The notes under the pieces were generated by a model, which saw only the letters and a list, made by a program, of their open reading frames with translations, searched no databases and had not been told where the DNA came from. 62,310 nt of DNA from Paulinella micropora (Eukaryota > Cercozoa > Imbricatea > Euglyphida). A program made the translations under genes and the position numbers. The stretch covers positions 118,952-181,261 of the forward strand of contig BJOX01000228.1 in the NCBI GenBank assembly GCA_009731375.1, in the 5' to 3' direction. This document shows positions 40,901 to 52,162 of the stretch, piece by piece (position 1 is the stretch's first letter; each line of letters begins with the position of its first letter).

Positions 40901-41742
40901 GGATAGCCCGTCGCCCCACCCGCCTCCGACGAATAAATAGAACCCATATTATTGTTGTAATTGAAGAATAATTTGCCTGTGTTTAATGGATTTGAGTCTT
41001 TTACACCCACATAAGTAGTAAATGTTTTATTCCCAGTTATTGTTTGGTCGCCTGTTAGTTTAACGACAGAAGTATCAAGAGCGGAAACATCAACACCATC
41101 AACAAGATTAACATTTGTTATGCTTTGGCTTTTCATATCAATACCCGCACTAGCATTTATTATACTGCTAAATGTCTTAATACCCCCTATGGTTTGGTCT
41201 CCTGTTAGTTTAACGACAGAAGTATCAAGAGCCGAAACATCAACACCATCAACATTACCAACATTTGCTACATTAAAACTTCCCATATTCAAATCTCCAA
41301 ACATCATAGTGAGGCCATCCAATCTAAGCAAAGGTGAGTTTGTATTGCGCCATTGTCCTGTGCTATAAATGAGTAGTTGGTTATTTGTGGGTGTGCCTGT
41401 TATGACTACATCCGTTAATTTATCTAATTCAAAGTCGCTTATATAACTTGAAGTCAATGTAGCAAATGAAGTATTGCCGAGCCCGTCCGTTTTTAATATT
41501 TGATTAGCCGTGCCGTCCGCTATTGGTAAGTCGTATTCGTTATTAATTGACACATAACCAGTATCAGATATCAACAAAGAGGAGTTATTATTTTTTGACG
41601 ATATGGTTATGTCGTCAGTCCTTGCTTGGACTGAGTTTGCTTCTATGTGGTCGCCATATAATACACCATCAACTTCTAAATCCTCGTCTATTATCACAGA
41701 GCCGTAATAGTGATATGCCCACGGATTGCCTAAATGGTTCAT
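37919..41742 (-). pseudogene. Giant fibre protein with C-terminal S74 chaperone, split by one frameshift
   Basis: ATG 41742 (MNHLGNPWAYHYYGS) opens a frame lost near 40430 in GGAATAAAAATTT. A one-base shift there restores a frame to TAA 37919, about 1,270 residues in total. The chain has many KLTGDQTIAGIKTF and NVDGVDVSALDTSVV repeats, typical trimeric fibre modules. The last 110 residues (SDRRLKSDIKTL ... GHGFIADEV ... LISAFQHMAEKV) are the intramolecular chaperone of endosialidase (Peptidase S74), which trims itself after trimer folding. A 10-N gap (38674-38683) is flanked by a 61-bp duplication. Likely the receptor-binding spike. The break may be an assembly error because both halves are otherwise intact. 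Confidence 0.85.
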
Positions 41743-41769
41743 ATTTAAATTCTATTATTTTATAATAAA

Positions 41770-41784
41770 TCTTATAATATAAGA
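41770..41784. promoter_or_regulatory. Palindromic TCTTATAATATAAGA promoter motif
   Basis: Lies in the 67-bp gap between divergent starts 41742 (fibre, minus) and 41810 (plus). Confidence 0.7.
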
Positions 41785-41809
41785 TAGATATATATTTAGT
41801 CTTAAAAAA

Positions 41810-42439
41810 ATGAATATATTTGGCCGTTCGCAAGAGCAACAATCTATTGACACAAAAACAATCGCGGTCGTGGCTACCCCGACATTAACAAGAAACATTC
41901 AAAATGCGTATGTTGGTCTTGATATGCGCTCGTGGATGACTAGCTCAACATTTACAACTCTATGTACGGGCGGATATGGTAGCAAAACAATATCAAGTTT
42001 AGGATATGGTTATTTTGTTAATGTAGCATTTCGTGGGTCTTTGAATTTATCCGCGCCGACTGGCATAGCAACATTCCAATTTTGGTTTCATATCACAGAT
42101 GGCACGAATACATATGATTATTATACCGAAGTGCTAAATTATACAACCGCCATTGATTATAAGTCTTTTGATTGTGTGTGGCTAATCCAAAGATACGGAG
42201 TTCAAATGAATTTAACGTGGCAGATGACCTGTCCAAACCCCTCGGACACTACCAATAACCGCACTATACGAATTGTAGATAATACAACAAACGATGCTCT
42301 GGTGACGTATGCGACTGGTGCGCCATTAACCATAGAAGTATATTATAAATCAGCGTCTGCGGAGCCTGTATCTTTCAAACCTTCATATTTCAATATTGAT
42401 GTAATGCGCGACGTAGCACTTACGGCGTCTTATACATGA
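41810..42439 (+). CDS. Probable small structural protein
   Basis: 209 residues from ATG 41810. Shares the MN-I/L-FG-R/K-S start with the 27428 gene, then is beta-rich and aromatic (GYGYFVNVAFRGSLNLSAP, FQFWFHITDGTNTYDYYTE), suggesting a jelly-roll-like virion protein. Overlaps the convergent gene by ten bases. Confidence 0.5.
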   Translation: MNIFGRSQEQQSIDTKTIAVVATPTLTRNIQNAYVGLDMRSWMTSSTFTTLCTGGYGSKTISSLGYGYFVNVAFRGSLNLSAPTGIATFQFWFHITDGTNTYDYYTEVLNYTTAIDYKSFDCVWLIQRYGVQMNLTWQMTCPNPSDTTNNRTIRIVDNTTNDALVTYATGAPLTIEVYYKSASAEPVSFKPSYFNIDVMRDVALTASYT

Positions 42440-43059
42440 AACCTGTCATACATATCTTTTAGTGTCGTGAGTTTGCCCTCGTGTTGAGATAAGACATCGC
42501 GGAAAAACGTTTTATAATCTAACTTACCATATTTAAGAGTGGGGCGTTGCTCTGGTGGTATGTGTGCGTATCTACTCTCGTGCCATTTCTTCATATCCTC
42601 CTGTAATATGGTGCGGTCATCCACTTTCATATACAAGAAATTAAACGGGTCTTTTGATACTTTCAAATGTGCCGTTATTATTTCATAGCAACTATACCCG
42701 CTCTCGGGCGGATTCCGCTTTGCTTTAATCGGCGTTTTCTTTTCCATAACTGGCATTTCTTTTTTCGTCAATTCTTCTCCTACGTTGGCCTTGATTTCGG
42801 TTATACCAGTTTCCTTCAAATCACTTTCTTTAAAAGGCGTAAATTCTTCTGGTTCGTCAAAAGCAACATTCTTCAATGTATCAACGGGGGGGAATGAAAC
42901 TTCAACGTTATCACCCCGCGGGGGTTGTTCGGGTCGGTATTTTTCATAAAATGCGACGATATCAGTTTTAAGCGATTTGCTTGTTGGTGGTTTTATGTCG
43001 CTACTTAAATGAGTCTATTTTTCTATCGCATCTAAATAGTTTTGCTTAGTAGATAACAT
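42430..43059 (-). pseudogene. Unrecognised viral protein with one in-frame TAG
   Basis: ATG 43059 begins MLSTKQNYLDAIEK, then TAG at 43015-43017. The same frame continues open to TAA at 42430, with protein-like text immediately after the stop (HLSSDIKPPTSKSLK) and a compact C-terminal half (YSCYEIITAHLKVSKDPF, LDYKTFFRDVLSQHEG). The full frame is 209 codons. A single nonsense change, sequencing error or readthrough would explain it. No family recognised. Confidence 0.6.
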
Positions 43060-43125
43060 ACTATATTAACTACAAGAAAAAAAATCAGTTTTTTAATATT
43101 GTTTTCAATATTGAAGACAATAATA

Positions 43126-45547
43126 TTACATCCAAAAGACATCATCATCCTCTTCATTAACTCCCGATCCAAAATTGAAGTCGTATTCGTCGTCCTTTAT
43201 ATACTCGCGTATCTTGTCTCGGATTGTGCTGACATTTATTGTAAATCTGTATTTTTTGTTGTTTTTTCCTCCGCTTTGTTTGGGCTTATCTATGCCTACA
43301 TGCTTCAGTTGGGTGAAGAAGGCTCCTTTATGATAAGATATTCCCTGTTCTGAGCACCACTCTCTGTATCTTTCGCATAGGTGTACCGATTCCACTTTCA
43401 TATCTTTGCTTTCAACTTTGTCAAATTTTGCTTCAATGGTGTCAATCATAAACTTAATAGCCTTGGGGAGGTTGGCCGTTTCTGCTCCGTCTTGTATTTT
43501 GTTTTAAATGCGGTCATAACACTTATTTCTTCGTATTGTCTAGTGGCGAAGTATTCAAAGGCACATCTGATAAAGTCATCGTCGTTTATTTCATCTAGAA
43601 TTTTGGCGAAATATACTTTATCGTCCGCGTGCTTCCCGCTTATTTTGTGGAGTGAATACCGCCTGTCGCTTCCTTCTATGTATAACGTGTTTTCGTTATT
43701 CGTGTAAAACCAGTATCTGGCGAAATGTTTTACTTTGTATTGCTTGCTTCCCTTGGGCTCTATTATTTCGTCTTTTTGGTCAATTTGACTTTTTAAGCGG
43801 TCGCTCATCGTAAAAGCCCCGCCTTTCTCGGGCAGTTCTTCAAACACTTTCAATATCTTGTTCGCATATGCGACATTGAATTTTTCCATGTATCTGCTAA
43901 AGTCTTTGATGACCACATGATTTTGTGTTCCCAACAACCTCTCCATAAATTTGCTCATTATGCCTTTCCCAGTCCCTTGGACTGAGTAAAACAAATGACC
44001 AATACCTCTATTTACATTTGGTTTCTGTATCATGTCCGCGACACTATCCAAAAAGTTGTCTAACTCGCCCTGACCTTCGGTGAAAAAGTCAGTTTTTAGA
44101 TGTTTATATAAGGCACTCTCTTCAAAATTGTATTTTGTTTTTACACTTTCAAATGGAATATTATCCATAGGAAACCCCATAAACAAATTTAGTTTGTTAG
44201 AATATACTGGGGGTATCCCCACTCGCTTCAAATACGGGTAAAACATGAAGTCGTCATATCGTTTAATTTTTCGCTTTTGCATCATGTCTTTTGCGTATCC
44301 AGTTGAAAACTGATTGCCATTTCCAAAATGTTGATACAGCCATTGTTTCGCTCTCGGGTCGTGTTTGTCTCCTTTCAATTCTTCAATGTATTCTGGATTC
44401 CGCACAAAACATTCAAAATTTAATGCGGACATCATTGCGCCTACTTCTGCTTGTACATGATATTCAGATCGGTCTCCTGTCTCTTCGTCAATGTCTAGAT
44501 TTAAAGTCATCACGACTTGACCGCCTCCCCTTGATACTATGTTTATACAACTGCGCCATTCTTCCAGTCTTTCAAGGCTCGCCTCATTCTCTCTATAGTG
44601 TTGAATATATACGTTATCCATATCTCCAAAGTATTTAAGGCTGGGGGTTTGATAAGGCTCAATAATCGCATTTTCTGGAAGGGTTAGACCTTCATTCATT
44701 TCTTTTAATTTAAGAGCAATGTCTATCCCTAATTTCTCCTTAATGACCTTTGAACAACTTTCCAGATCGTAGTCCTTCTTTTCTAGCATCAGGCCGTCAA
44801 AGCATAAAACACACATAATAGGATTTCCAAAATAGTCTAGCATAACTTGTAGAATTTTGTTTTCAAAGTCGCATAACAATGTATTCATATAACTGGCCTC
44901 GTGGTTGAAGTCTTCGCCTCTGTTAATCCGCCTCTGCTTAACTTTTTCAAATTCTTTAATGTCTGCCCCCGCAAACTTTCCATGTAGGGCTTTCATTTCT
45001 TGTTTGAAGGCGGTTAGAAACCTCGTCTTTTTCGCGACTGCGTTGTAATCCTTTTCGCCTCCATTTAGGACTGATAGGATAATCTGTTTTGCCTTGTCTC
45101 TGTCAATCGTCTCGTTTTTGCTCGTGAGATCGGCTATTACCTTCTCTCTATTTTTCACATACGATCGCAGATATTTCGCTTCAAAGTTCAATATCGCACA
45201 TAAATGTAGTAGTATGACTGGGTGCGCATTTACCATATCAATATCTACGTAGTAATCGCGGGCGATAGTATGCCTTATCTCACGCGGTATGTTTTGGAGA
45301 GATAATGAGCCTACAGCATTAAATCTACCTTTGCCTCCATTTTGCCGATACACTACAGAGACTTTATTGTTGAATACTTTTTGAATATATTTTTTTAGCA
45401 GTGTTATAGGACTTCCGTCTTTGAACATTTCTCTCGCAGTTGGCCTTTTAAGTCGTCAAAATTGTTAATAATATAGGATAGTTTGTTCGCATCAAACAAC
45501 TCCTCTTTGTTAATAAACTGAGTGCGGGTTGCCTCGTCAACATCCAT
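43126..45547 (-). pseudogene. TVpol-like polymerase/primase fused to SF3 helicase, two frameshifts
   Basis: Start at ATG 45547 (MDVDEATRTQFINKEEL). A one-base shift between about 45460 and 45428 leads into a 660-codon frame, and a second near 43474 leads into a winged-helix-like C-terminus (LCERYREWCSEQGISYHKG) ending at 43126. In the long frame, residues 60-70 (YVDIDMVNAHP), 112-123 (KQIILSVLNGG) and 208-214 (LCFDGLM) fit motifs A, B and C of the family-A-like transposon-virus polymerase of virophages and PLVs. Walker A SVQGTGKG (482-489), Walker B ILKVFEE (525-531) and sensor YWFYTNNEN fit superfamily 3 helicase. This is the replication enzyme of the element. Disruption by two single-base shifts would inactivate it unless they are errors. 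Confidence 0.88.
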
Positions 45548-45702
45548 CTATAATAAGGTTATAAATTTTTTTTGTGGTTAATCTGGTTATTATAGATAGT
45601 ATATATAAGACACTATATATTATCCTTAAATGAAAATTATACATAAGACCGCTACACTGGGGAGGGTTTTAGGCTAAAAAAAAAGTTTGCGCCTGTCTGC
45701 CG
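45548..45702. other. Promoter region of the replication gene
   Basis: AT-rich, with ATATATAAGACACTATATATTATCC near 45600; a TATA-like leader for the minus-strand replication gene, or 3' flank of the next one. Confidence 0.3.
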
Positions 45703-46902
45703 TTAGATTTCAATTGGGTTTGTTTTTAAATTAATAAACGTTTTGTAAGTATCGCCGTATAGTTTATTTACAACAGAAGCGACTATTATATATGTTGTGT
45801 CCCGCCGTGGTTCAAAAGTAATATATTTGGGTTCATACATTACTAATACGTATCTCTTGTTGGATTTGTCCCACCACATCGGATTGAATTTCTCGCATTT
45901 ACATTCTTCACTCAACTCTTTGGCGGGTGTAATGCTTTTCGCTTCGTCTATATGAAATTTAAGTCTTTTGTAATAGTCTCTGCCAACATAGCGGGCTATC
46001 ATTACTTTACATCGCATATCTTTTTGCTCTTTTACGCAGTTTTTGTATAGGTTTTCAATTCTTTTCTTTTTGTGATAGTCGCGCACCATTTCAGATACCT
46101 TCTTCGCCCTCGCCTGCCTGTCTTGTATCTCTTTCATTTTGATAAGTTGCTCCTCCTTGCGCACTTCGTCCATGTGATCGCCATATCTTACGAATGACTG
46201 CCACACGTCCAACATTTCCACAATCCTCGCTATTTTATACTCCGTAATCTCTGCTTTCATTCCGTCAAGAACATCATCCACTTTGTTTATTGTTTTTACG
46301 TGTTGTGCGTTAGACTTTGTCGCCTGTCTGCCTTCTTTGCCGTTCATAATAATTAAGCCTTTTCGTGGTTTTTTATCTTTAACCTCTCCGGGGTTGCCAT
46401 ACACTAATCTTGTAATTTCTTCTATTGCATGATATAGCGTGTTTAACCGCGTTTTACAAACTCCTTGTTCTTTCTCTAGTTTTTTGATTTCAGCTAGCAG
46501 GCATAGCAACTTTGTATTGTAAAAACACATATAATGTTTATCTTCTAACGAATGGACGCCTGCCTGTATCTTCTTTTCGCATATTACGCATTGTCTCTCT
46601 GGCATGTAATCTATTTCTAAATTGTCATTATTTTTTCTAGGTTTGTAGAAATGGTTATACGAGCACGAAGCACCAACAAATATAACATACTCATCCCACG
46701 CATATGGGTATGCCTTAGTTATTGGTTTATTACATAAGCATCTCTCTGGATCGTTTAAATACTCTAGGTTTTCACTTGCTTCAACGTCAGTAGGCATCCA
46801 TTGCTTTTTCTCGGGCTGTATGCCCGCTAGTATTTCGTTTATCCGCTCTTCTCCTTGAGTCTTTGCCATTGTCTTATGTGGTGTATTATATATATTATCC
46901 AT
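45703..46902 (-). CDS. Unrecognised protein with Cys clusters and coiled coil
   Basis: 399 residues from TTG/ATG near 46902 (MDNIYNTPHKTMAK; an internal ATG at 46869 is also possible). Three Cys regions, RCLCNKPI, CVICEKKIQAGVH...CFYNTKLLC and EECKCEKF, suggest zinc binding. A Lys/Glu-rich helical stretch lies between (EEQLIKMKEIQDRQARAKK). Placed upstream of the replication gene, so an early or regulatory role is possible. No family recognised. Confidence 0.55.
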   Translation of the reverse strand: MDNIYNTPHKTMAKTQGEERINEILAGIQPEKKQWMPTDVEASENLEYLNDPERCLCNKPITKAYPYAWDEYVIFVGASCSYNHFYKPRKNNDNLEIDYMPERQCVICEKKIQAGVHSLEDKHYMCFYNTKLLCLLAEIKKLEKEQGVCKTRLNTLYHAIEEITRLVYGNPGEVKDKKPRKGLIIMNGKEGRQATKSNAQHVKTINKVDDVLDGMKAEITEYKIARIVEMLDVWQSFVRYGDHMDEVRKEEQLIKMKEIQDRQARAKKVSEMVRDYHKKKRIENLYKNCVKEQKDMRCKVMIARYVGRDYYKRLKFHIDEAKSITPAKELSEECKCEKFNPMWWDKSNKRYVLVMYEPKYITFEPRRDTTYIIVASVVNKLYGDTYKTFINLKTNPIEI

Positions 46903-46914
46903 AAGGCTATTTCT

Positions 46915-47106
46915 TTAGAATGAAATTCCTTGTGCGCGCTTTCTCTTATCTTTCCTTTTAGCACTAATCGTCTCTTTGTTCGCTTCGTAATACTTCTTGC
47001 TCGCCTTTCTAGCCATCTCGGGCTTTCCTTTCGCATATTCCAGTCTTGATTTTCTGCGAGCCTCCAGTCGCTCTTCATCTGTCAAATACTTAAGTGGCGG
47101 TGCCAT
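46915..47106 (-). CDS. Small basic protein, possible DNA-binding
   Basis: 63 residues (MAPPLKYLTDEERLEARRKS ... KRKDKRKRAQGISF), very basic and helical. Similar-looking R/K-x2-YxxxNKE proteins are common in algal DNA viruses. Its ATG abuts a TCTTATATTATAAAA motif and it is the gene nearest the right TIR. Confidence 0.6.
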   Translation of the reverse strand: MAPPLKYLTDEERLEARRKSRLEYAKGKPEMARKASKKYYEANKETISAKRKDKRKRAQGISF

Positions 47107-47120
47107 CTTATATTATAAAA
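47106..47120 (-). promoter_or_regulatory. TCTTATATTATAAAA promoter motif
   Basis: Immediately upstream of the start codon at 47104-47106, followed by a second weaker copy (ATCTTATATATATTAT). Confidence 0.65.
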
Positions 47121-47177
47121 TATCTTATATATATTATACATAATAATATTACTTTTAAATAGAAAATCCACCAGTCT

Positions 47178-48752
47178 TCAATTCCGCTTCGCCGACGCTT
47201 CCGTTATTGTTTGCCACAAGATATGTCTCAGAGCACAAATCGCCTTCAACGGCTTCTTTTTGTCCCGTCCTTAAAGTCCTTTTTTTTTAAAGTCCCCTAT
47301 AATTTTAAGGACACCCTAGAAGCGGTATTTTATCGTAATTCTAACTCTGCCCATATTACCACACGCCCTATCCTTACTTCCTTATTATTATTATTAACAT
47401 TATTATTATAAAAATAGGGTATATAAAAGAGGATTTAACCTCATTTGACTGAGTTTAACTATGTCCTTGGGGACGTCCCCTGTTTTAGTCCCCTGTTTTC
47501 AGAGAAGTTGGCCGACCCCCCCCCCCTTTATTGTCCATAATACCATTTGGCCGAGGGGGGTAATGTTACATTTGAGAACAGGGGATTACATCCCCCGATA
47601 GTTTAAATGAAGACGTTTCAACGAAATAATACCCCTACACCTATTGTTTAAGTCCTTGTGAGTTGGCGGATCCTTGTTTCCATAGGTACCCTTGATTTAC
47701 AAAAACAGCAAAATACGCTCTCCTATTCATCGCGGGTAATAAACCGATCGAAAACTTTGCCTCCAAAACATGAAAAAAATTGATTTTTTTTGACATTTTC
47801 AAAACTTTTTCACGTTTTTGATAAAAAAAAATAAATCAACAAAATGAGTATCTTATAAAAAAATGAAAAAAATAAGGACTTATTGAAAAAAATAAGGACA
47901 CCTAGCAAGCCTTATTTCACTATAAGTCGTCTTACTCTTCACCTTTCTACCCGTCCTTATTTTTTAAGAACGTATTACATTAAGATTACCACCCCCCGTT
48001 GATACGAAGGCCTATTTTGCCATAATACCGCTTCTAACCCGTCCTTGTTTTTTTAAGGACACACTGGAAGCAAAAAAACAATATCGTTATGGCTGAGCCG
48101 GTGCCACCAATTTCGGTAAAAAAATGGTTCTGCGGTAATGCGGGTCTGCGGTAATGCGGGTCTGCGGTAATGCGGGTCTGCGGGCGGGCGGGCACACGGC
48201 ATCATTTTGCCCGCACACTTTTACTGGATTCTGAGTTGTGATATGTAAAAAATATTTTTTTGTATGTTCATGTGTATCTCCCCCCTTCCCCCCCGCCACT
48301 CAATTCGTGAGTGTCCGCCCCCCCTTCCCCCCCATTTTGGGGTGTGATCATTTATGTTGGATAGACATGTCTATGTTGTATATTATAAAACAAGCATTAG
48401 AAACATAAAAAACCAACATAGGACACAACAAAAACAGACATTCAAATATATCAAAAACATACCTTTGTTTTACAAAAAACGACAAACTGAGCACAATAAG
48501 AGAGATTTAGACAAAATAACGACAAAAACACCATTTTATTCCATAAAATTTTATATATACTTCGTTTATATGGTTTTTGTCGTTATTTTGTCTAAATCTC
48601 TCTTATTGTGCTCAGTTTGTCGTTTTTTGTAAAACAAAAGTATGTTTTTGATATATTTGAATGTCTGTTTTTGTTGTGTCCTATGTTGGTTTTTTATGTT
48701 TCTAATGCTTGTTTTATAATATACAACATAGACATGTCTATCCAACATAAAT
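47178..48752. repeat. Right terminal inverted repeat
   Basis: Complement of 23869-25445. It is complete and so supplies the bases missing from the left copy's N gap. Contains three GGTAATGCGGGTCTGC repeats (48134-48181) and the GTCCTTA/TAAGGAC motifs. Confidence 0.95.
48350..48752. repeat. Right terminal palindrome
   Basis: 403 bp with arms of about 180 bp, almost identical to the left palindrome (one base differs in the outer arm: AAAAGTATG versus AAAGGTATG). Complementarity extends a further three bases (ATCATTTATG...CATAAATGAT, 48347-48755). Confidence 0.95.
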
Positions 48753-48756
48753 GATG

Positions 48757-49105
<349 letters not shown>

Positions 49106-49133
49106 TATTATTGTTGTTGTTGTTGCTGTTCAG

Positions 49134-49911
49134 CTGAGAGCGATGGATCGCTTGATGCTCGAACTCAGAGTCTTCTCTTCTTCTTCTTCTTCTTCTTCTT
49201 CTTCTTCTTCTTCTTCTTCTTCTTCTTCTTCTTCTTCTTCTCCTCCTCCACCTCCTCCTCCTCATTCTTCTTCTTCTTCTTCTTCTTCTTCTTCTTCTTC
49301 TTCTTCTTCTTCTTCTTCTTCTTCTTCTTCTTCTTCTTCTTCTTCTTCTTCTTCTTCTTCTTCTTCTTCTTCTTCTTCTTCTTCTTCTTCTTCTTCTTCC
49401 AGCCCAGCCGCCTCCTCTTCATCTGCTTCGATTCCTCCGTCGTCTCCGGAAGCTCGCCAGCGTTTGCAGGAGCTGCTGACAGCCAAGAAGACTGTCCGCA
49501 AGGAGTGGGCTAGCGCGGCCTAGCGACTTGTAGACCAAGTCAGTTCACTGAAGCTGCCTGCCTGGACGCAAGGCCCAGGCCCGGATAGGAAACAGACGGC
49601 ACCCATCCTGGAGCGCATCAGCAGACGCTGCAGCTATCTCCGCGAGTCGGCAGCGCGACTGCTGCAGCCACCTGCGCAGCCGGAAGGCAAGCAGCGCGAG
49701 CTGAAAGCACCGGCACAGCAGCTAGACGAGCATGTGCGTCCAACCACCAAGGCGCAGATCGAGTCCGCATTGGCTGAGGCTGCGAAGTGGGCAAGCATGC
49801 TGACCGATGCCTGCAGCGCGCGCGAGCAGGCCGGCTTGGAACTGGCAGCAACCCTCGAACCACTGACCCGGGTCGCTTGCTCTCTCTCTCTCTCTCTCTC
49901 TCATTCTCTCT

Positions 49912-49965
<54 letters not shown>

Positions 49966-49991
49966 CCTCTTTCCATCTCTCTCTCCCTCCA

Positions 49992-50033
<42 letters not shown>

Positions 50034-50230
50034 CCCCCCCCCCCTCTCTCTCNNNNNNNNNNNNNNNNNNNNNNNNNNNNNNNNNNNNNNNNNNNNNNNN
50101 NNNNNNNNNNNNNNNNNNNNNNNNNNNNNNNNNNNNNNNNNNNNNNNNNNNNNCCCTCCCTCCCTCCCTCCCTCTCTCTCTATCTCTCTCTCTCTCTCCC
50201 TTTGCCCTCTCTCTCCCTCTCTCCTTCAGA

Positions 50231-50302
<72 letters not shown>

Positions 50303-50725
50303 CTCTCTCTCTCTCTCCCTTTTCTTTCTTTTTATTTGTTCTCTGAGACTTGCTTTCCGTGTTTGTCTGTTTTAACTGTGAAACCAGTACAACGCCCAAT
50401 CGATCTCAACGCTTCATTCATGGCCGTCTCCGATTGTTGTGGCTTGCCTAGTAGCTCGTTTGACAGCTCTCACCAAGGCTTCTCAATTACTCGTAACAAA
50501 TCGTGTTTTTACACGAGGGCTGGCAGAGAACGCAGCGCTCGAAGTCGTTTTTGATTGTGTTTGAGAAGTAGTAGCACCTCATGCCGTGGGTCTTGCATGC
50601 TGCCACCACTTGTTGGCTAGGTGCTTAAGCGGGGCCAGGGCCACTGCTGCAGCGCGACTTGCGCATCGAGCGCTACCAGCCGGCCTTGGACACGCTGAAC
50701 GACGCCATGCGCCGCGAGGAGGTGA

Positions 50726-50769
<44 letters not shown>

Positions 50770-52127
50770 CAGGTGTTGCGAGCTTCGGTTGAAGCGTCGT
50801 ACCCAGAGCAGGCGTTGCTGGGCGCGGTACACGAGACCACACGACAAGCCATGACATGAGCGTATATCACAAAAGATTATGTGACATGATATACAACATT
50901 ATATCAGATATTGGATTATATTAGACCAAGATTAGATCAGATCACATTATTTTACCCTATATTGGATTAGATTAGATTAAATGAGATTTCATCGCCTTGC
51001 ATTCCATTCATGACTTGAAGTTCCTTGGTAGGTATAAGACAACCTTGGCGAGAGAAAATGCTTGCACACTTTGTTCTTATCCATGCTCTTGTGATTTATT
51101 AAAAGCACGTACTTGTTATGTGCGTTGTGCACTGATAGGTGTACGCGGTGCGTGAGGAAATGCTCGTGCGGCTGCTGGAAACACAAGCCATGGCGCGGCT
51201 GGTGGAGCGGCTCAAGACGGACCTGGCGGGCTGGGCGCAGGCGGAACAGCTACCACAGACCATGGCCAGCCTGCATAGGACTTGGCAGAGAGAGACCATA
51301 GATATGCAGGACGAGGTCGCCAGCACTCAGCGAGGAGTTCGCAAAGCCAAGGTCGAGCTCAAGATCGCGGAGGATGAGGACGAGCAGCAGGAGCTGGAAA
51401 AGAGAGTGAGGAAACTGGAAGCCAGCTTGGTAAGACAGCGGGAAGCGCTCGCAAGGAGGCACAAAGAATTTCGACAAAAATGGGAGCACTTGGTGGCCGA
51501 CGCGCAGCAGCTGCGGCTGGAGTTGCTGCTGCCCATCTACTGGGAAGTGCAGACGCAAAAGGTCACACCGCTCCTTTACTGTCAGCGGTTGATTCCTGAG
51601 GCATGACAAATGCTTGCTTGGAGTGGAAGCTAAGCAAACTCGCACTGCACCTGCTGACTCACGCCAAGTCCTGGTCTAGCGGCAGTTGGTTCACCGCGAT
51701 GATCGTGGTAGCCTGGGTGCAATGTCAGCCAACTTATTCCACTATCATAAGCTGCTGAGTCTTCACTTGCTTGCTGGACTAGGGACGTGGGCTGTAAGCT
51801 GCTGGTCAGATTCAGCTGCTGGTCAGGTTTTTTGGATGGTTTGTCCGCAACCAGCTCTTGCGTCCTCGGCCTGAGCATGTGTTCGTTAGCTTAGGAAGCT
51901 GGTGCAAGGAGCAACCCAAGGAGGGCTGTGTGAGCCATGGCAGTTGGGCTGGTTGAGAACGCAGCGCTTGCTAGTTGGTGAGCTGTAGAAGCTGGTGCAT
52001 CGAGCAGCCCAAGGAACGGCTGTGTGAGCAATGGCAGATGGGCTGGTTGAGAACGCAGCGCTTGCTAGTCGTTGCGCCCATACATGAGAGGAGACAGATA
52101 GACCGCTCGTCGGTTCATGCGTGGCTG

Positions 52128-52162
<35 letters not shown>

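Larger units (their letters stand above)
23869..48752. mobile_element. Integrated Polinton-like virus, 24.9 kb, with long TIRs and terminal palindromes
   Basis: Bounded by inverted repeats 23869-25445 and 47178-48752, about 99% identical where I compared them. Encodes capsid (29796-31208), penton-like (28956-29753), packaging ATPase (32375-33277), TVpol-helicase (43126-45547), tyrosine recombinase (25757-27110), fibre (37919-41742) and other genes, all without introns. No protein-primed DNA polymerase B, retroviral integrase or adenovirus-type protease was found, which separates it from classic Polintons/Mavericks. The near-identity of the TIRs suggests recent insertion. Gene disruptions (33531, 40430, 43015, 43474, about 45440) suggest either early decay or sequencing error. 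Confidence 0.93.

Noticed and set aside
23869-48752. Classification as a classic Polinton/Maverick
   Set aside because: No protein-primed DNA polymerase B, retroviral integrase or adenovirus-type protease was found. The TVpol-SF3 helicase and tyrosine recombinase fit a Polinton-like virus better.
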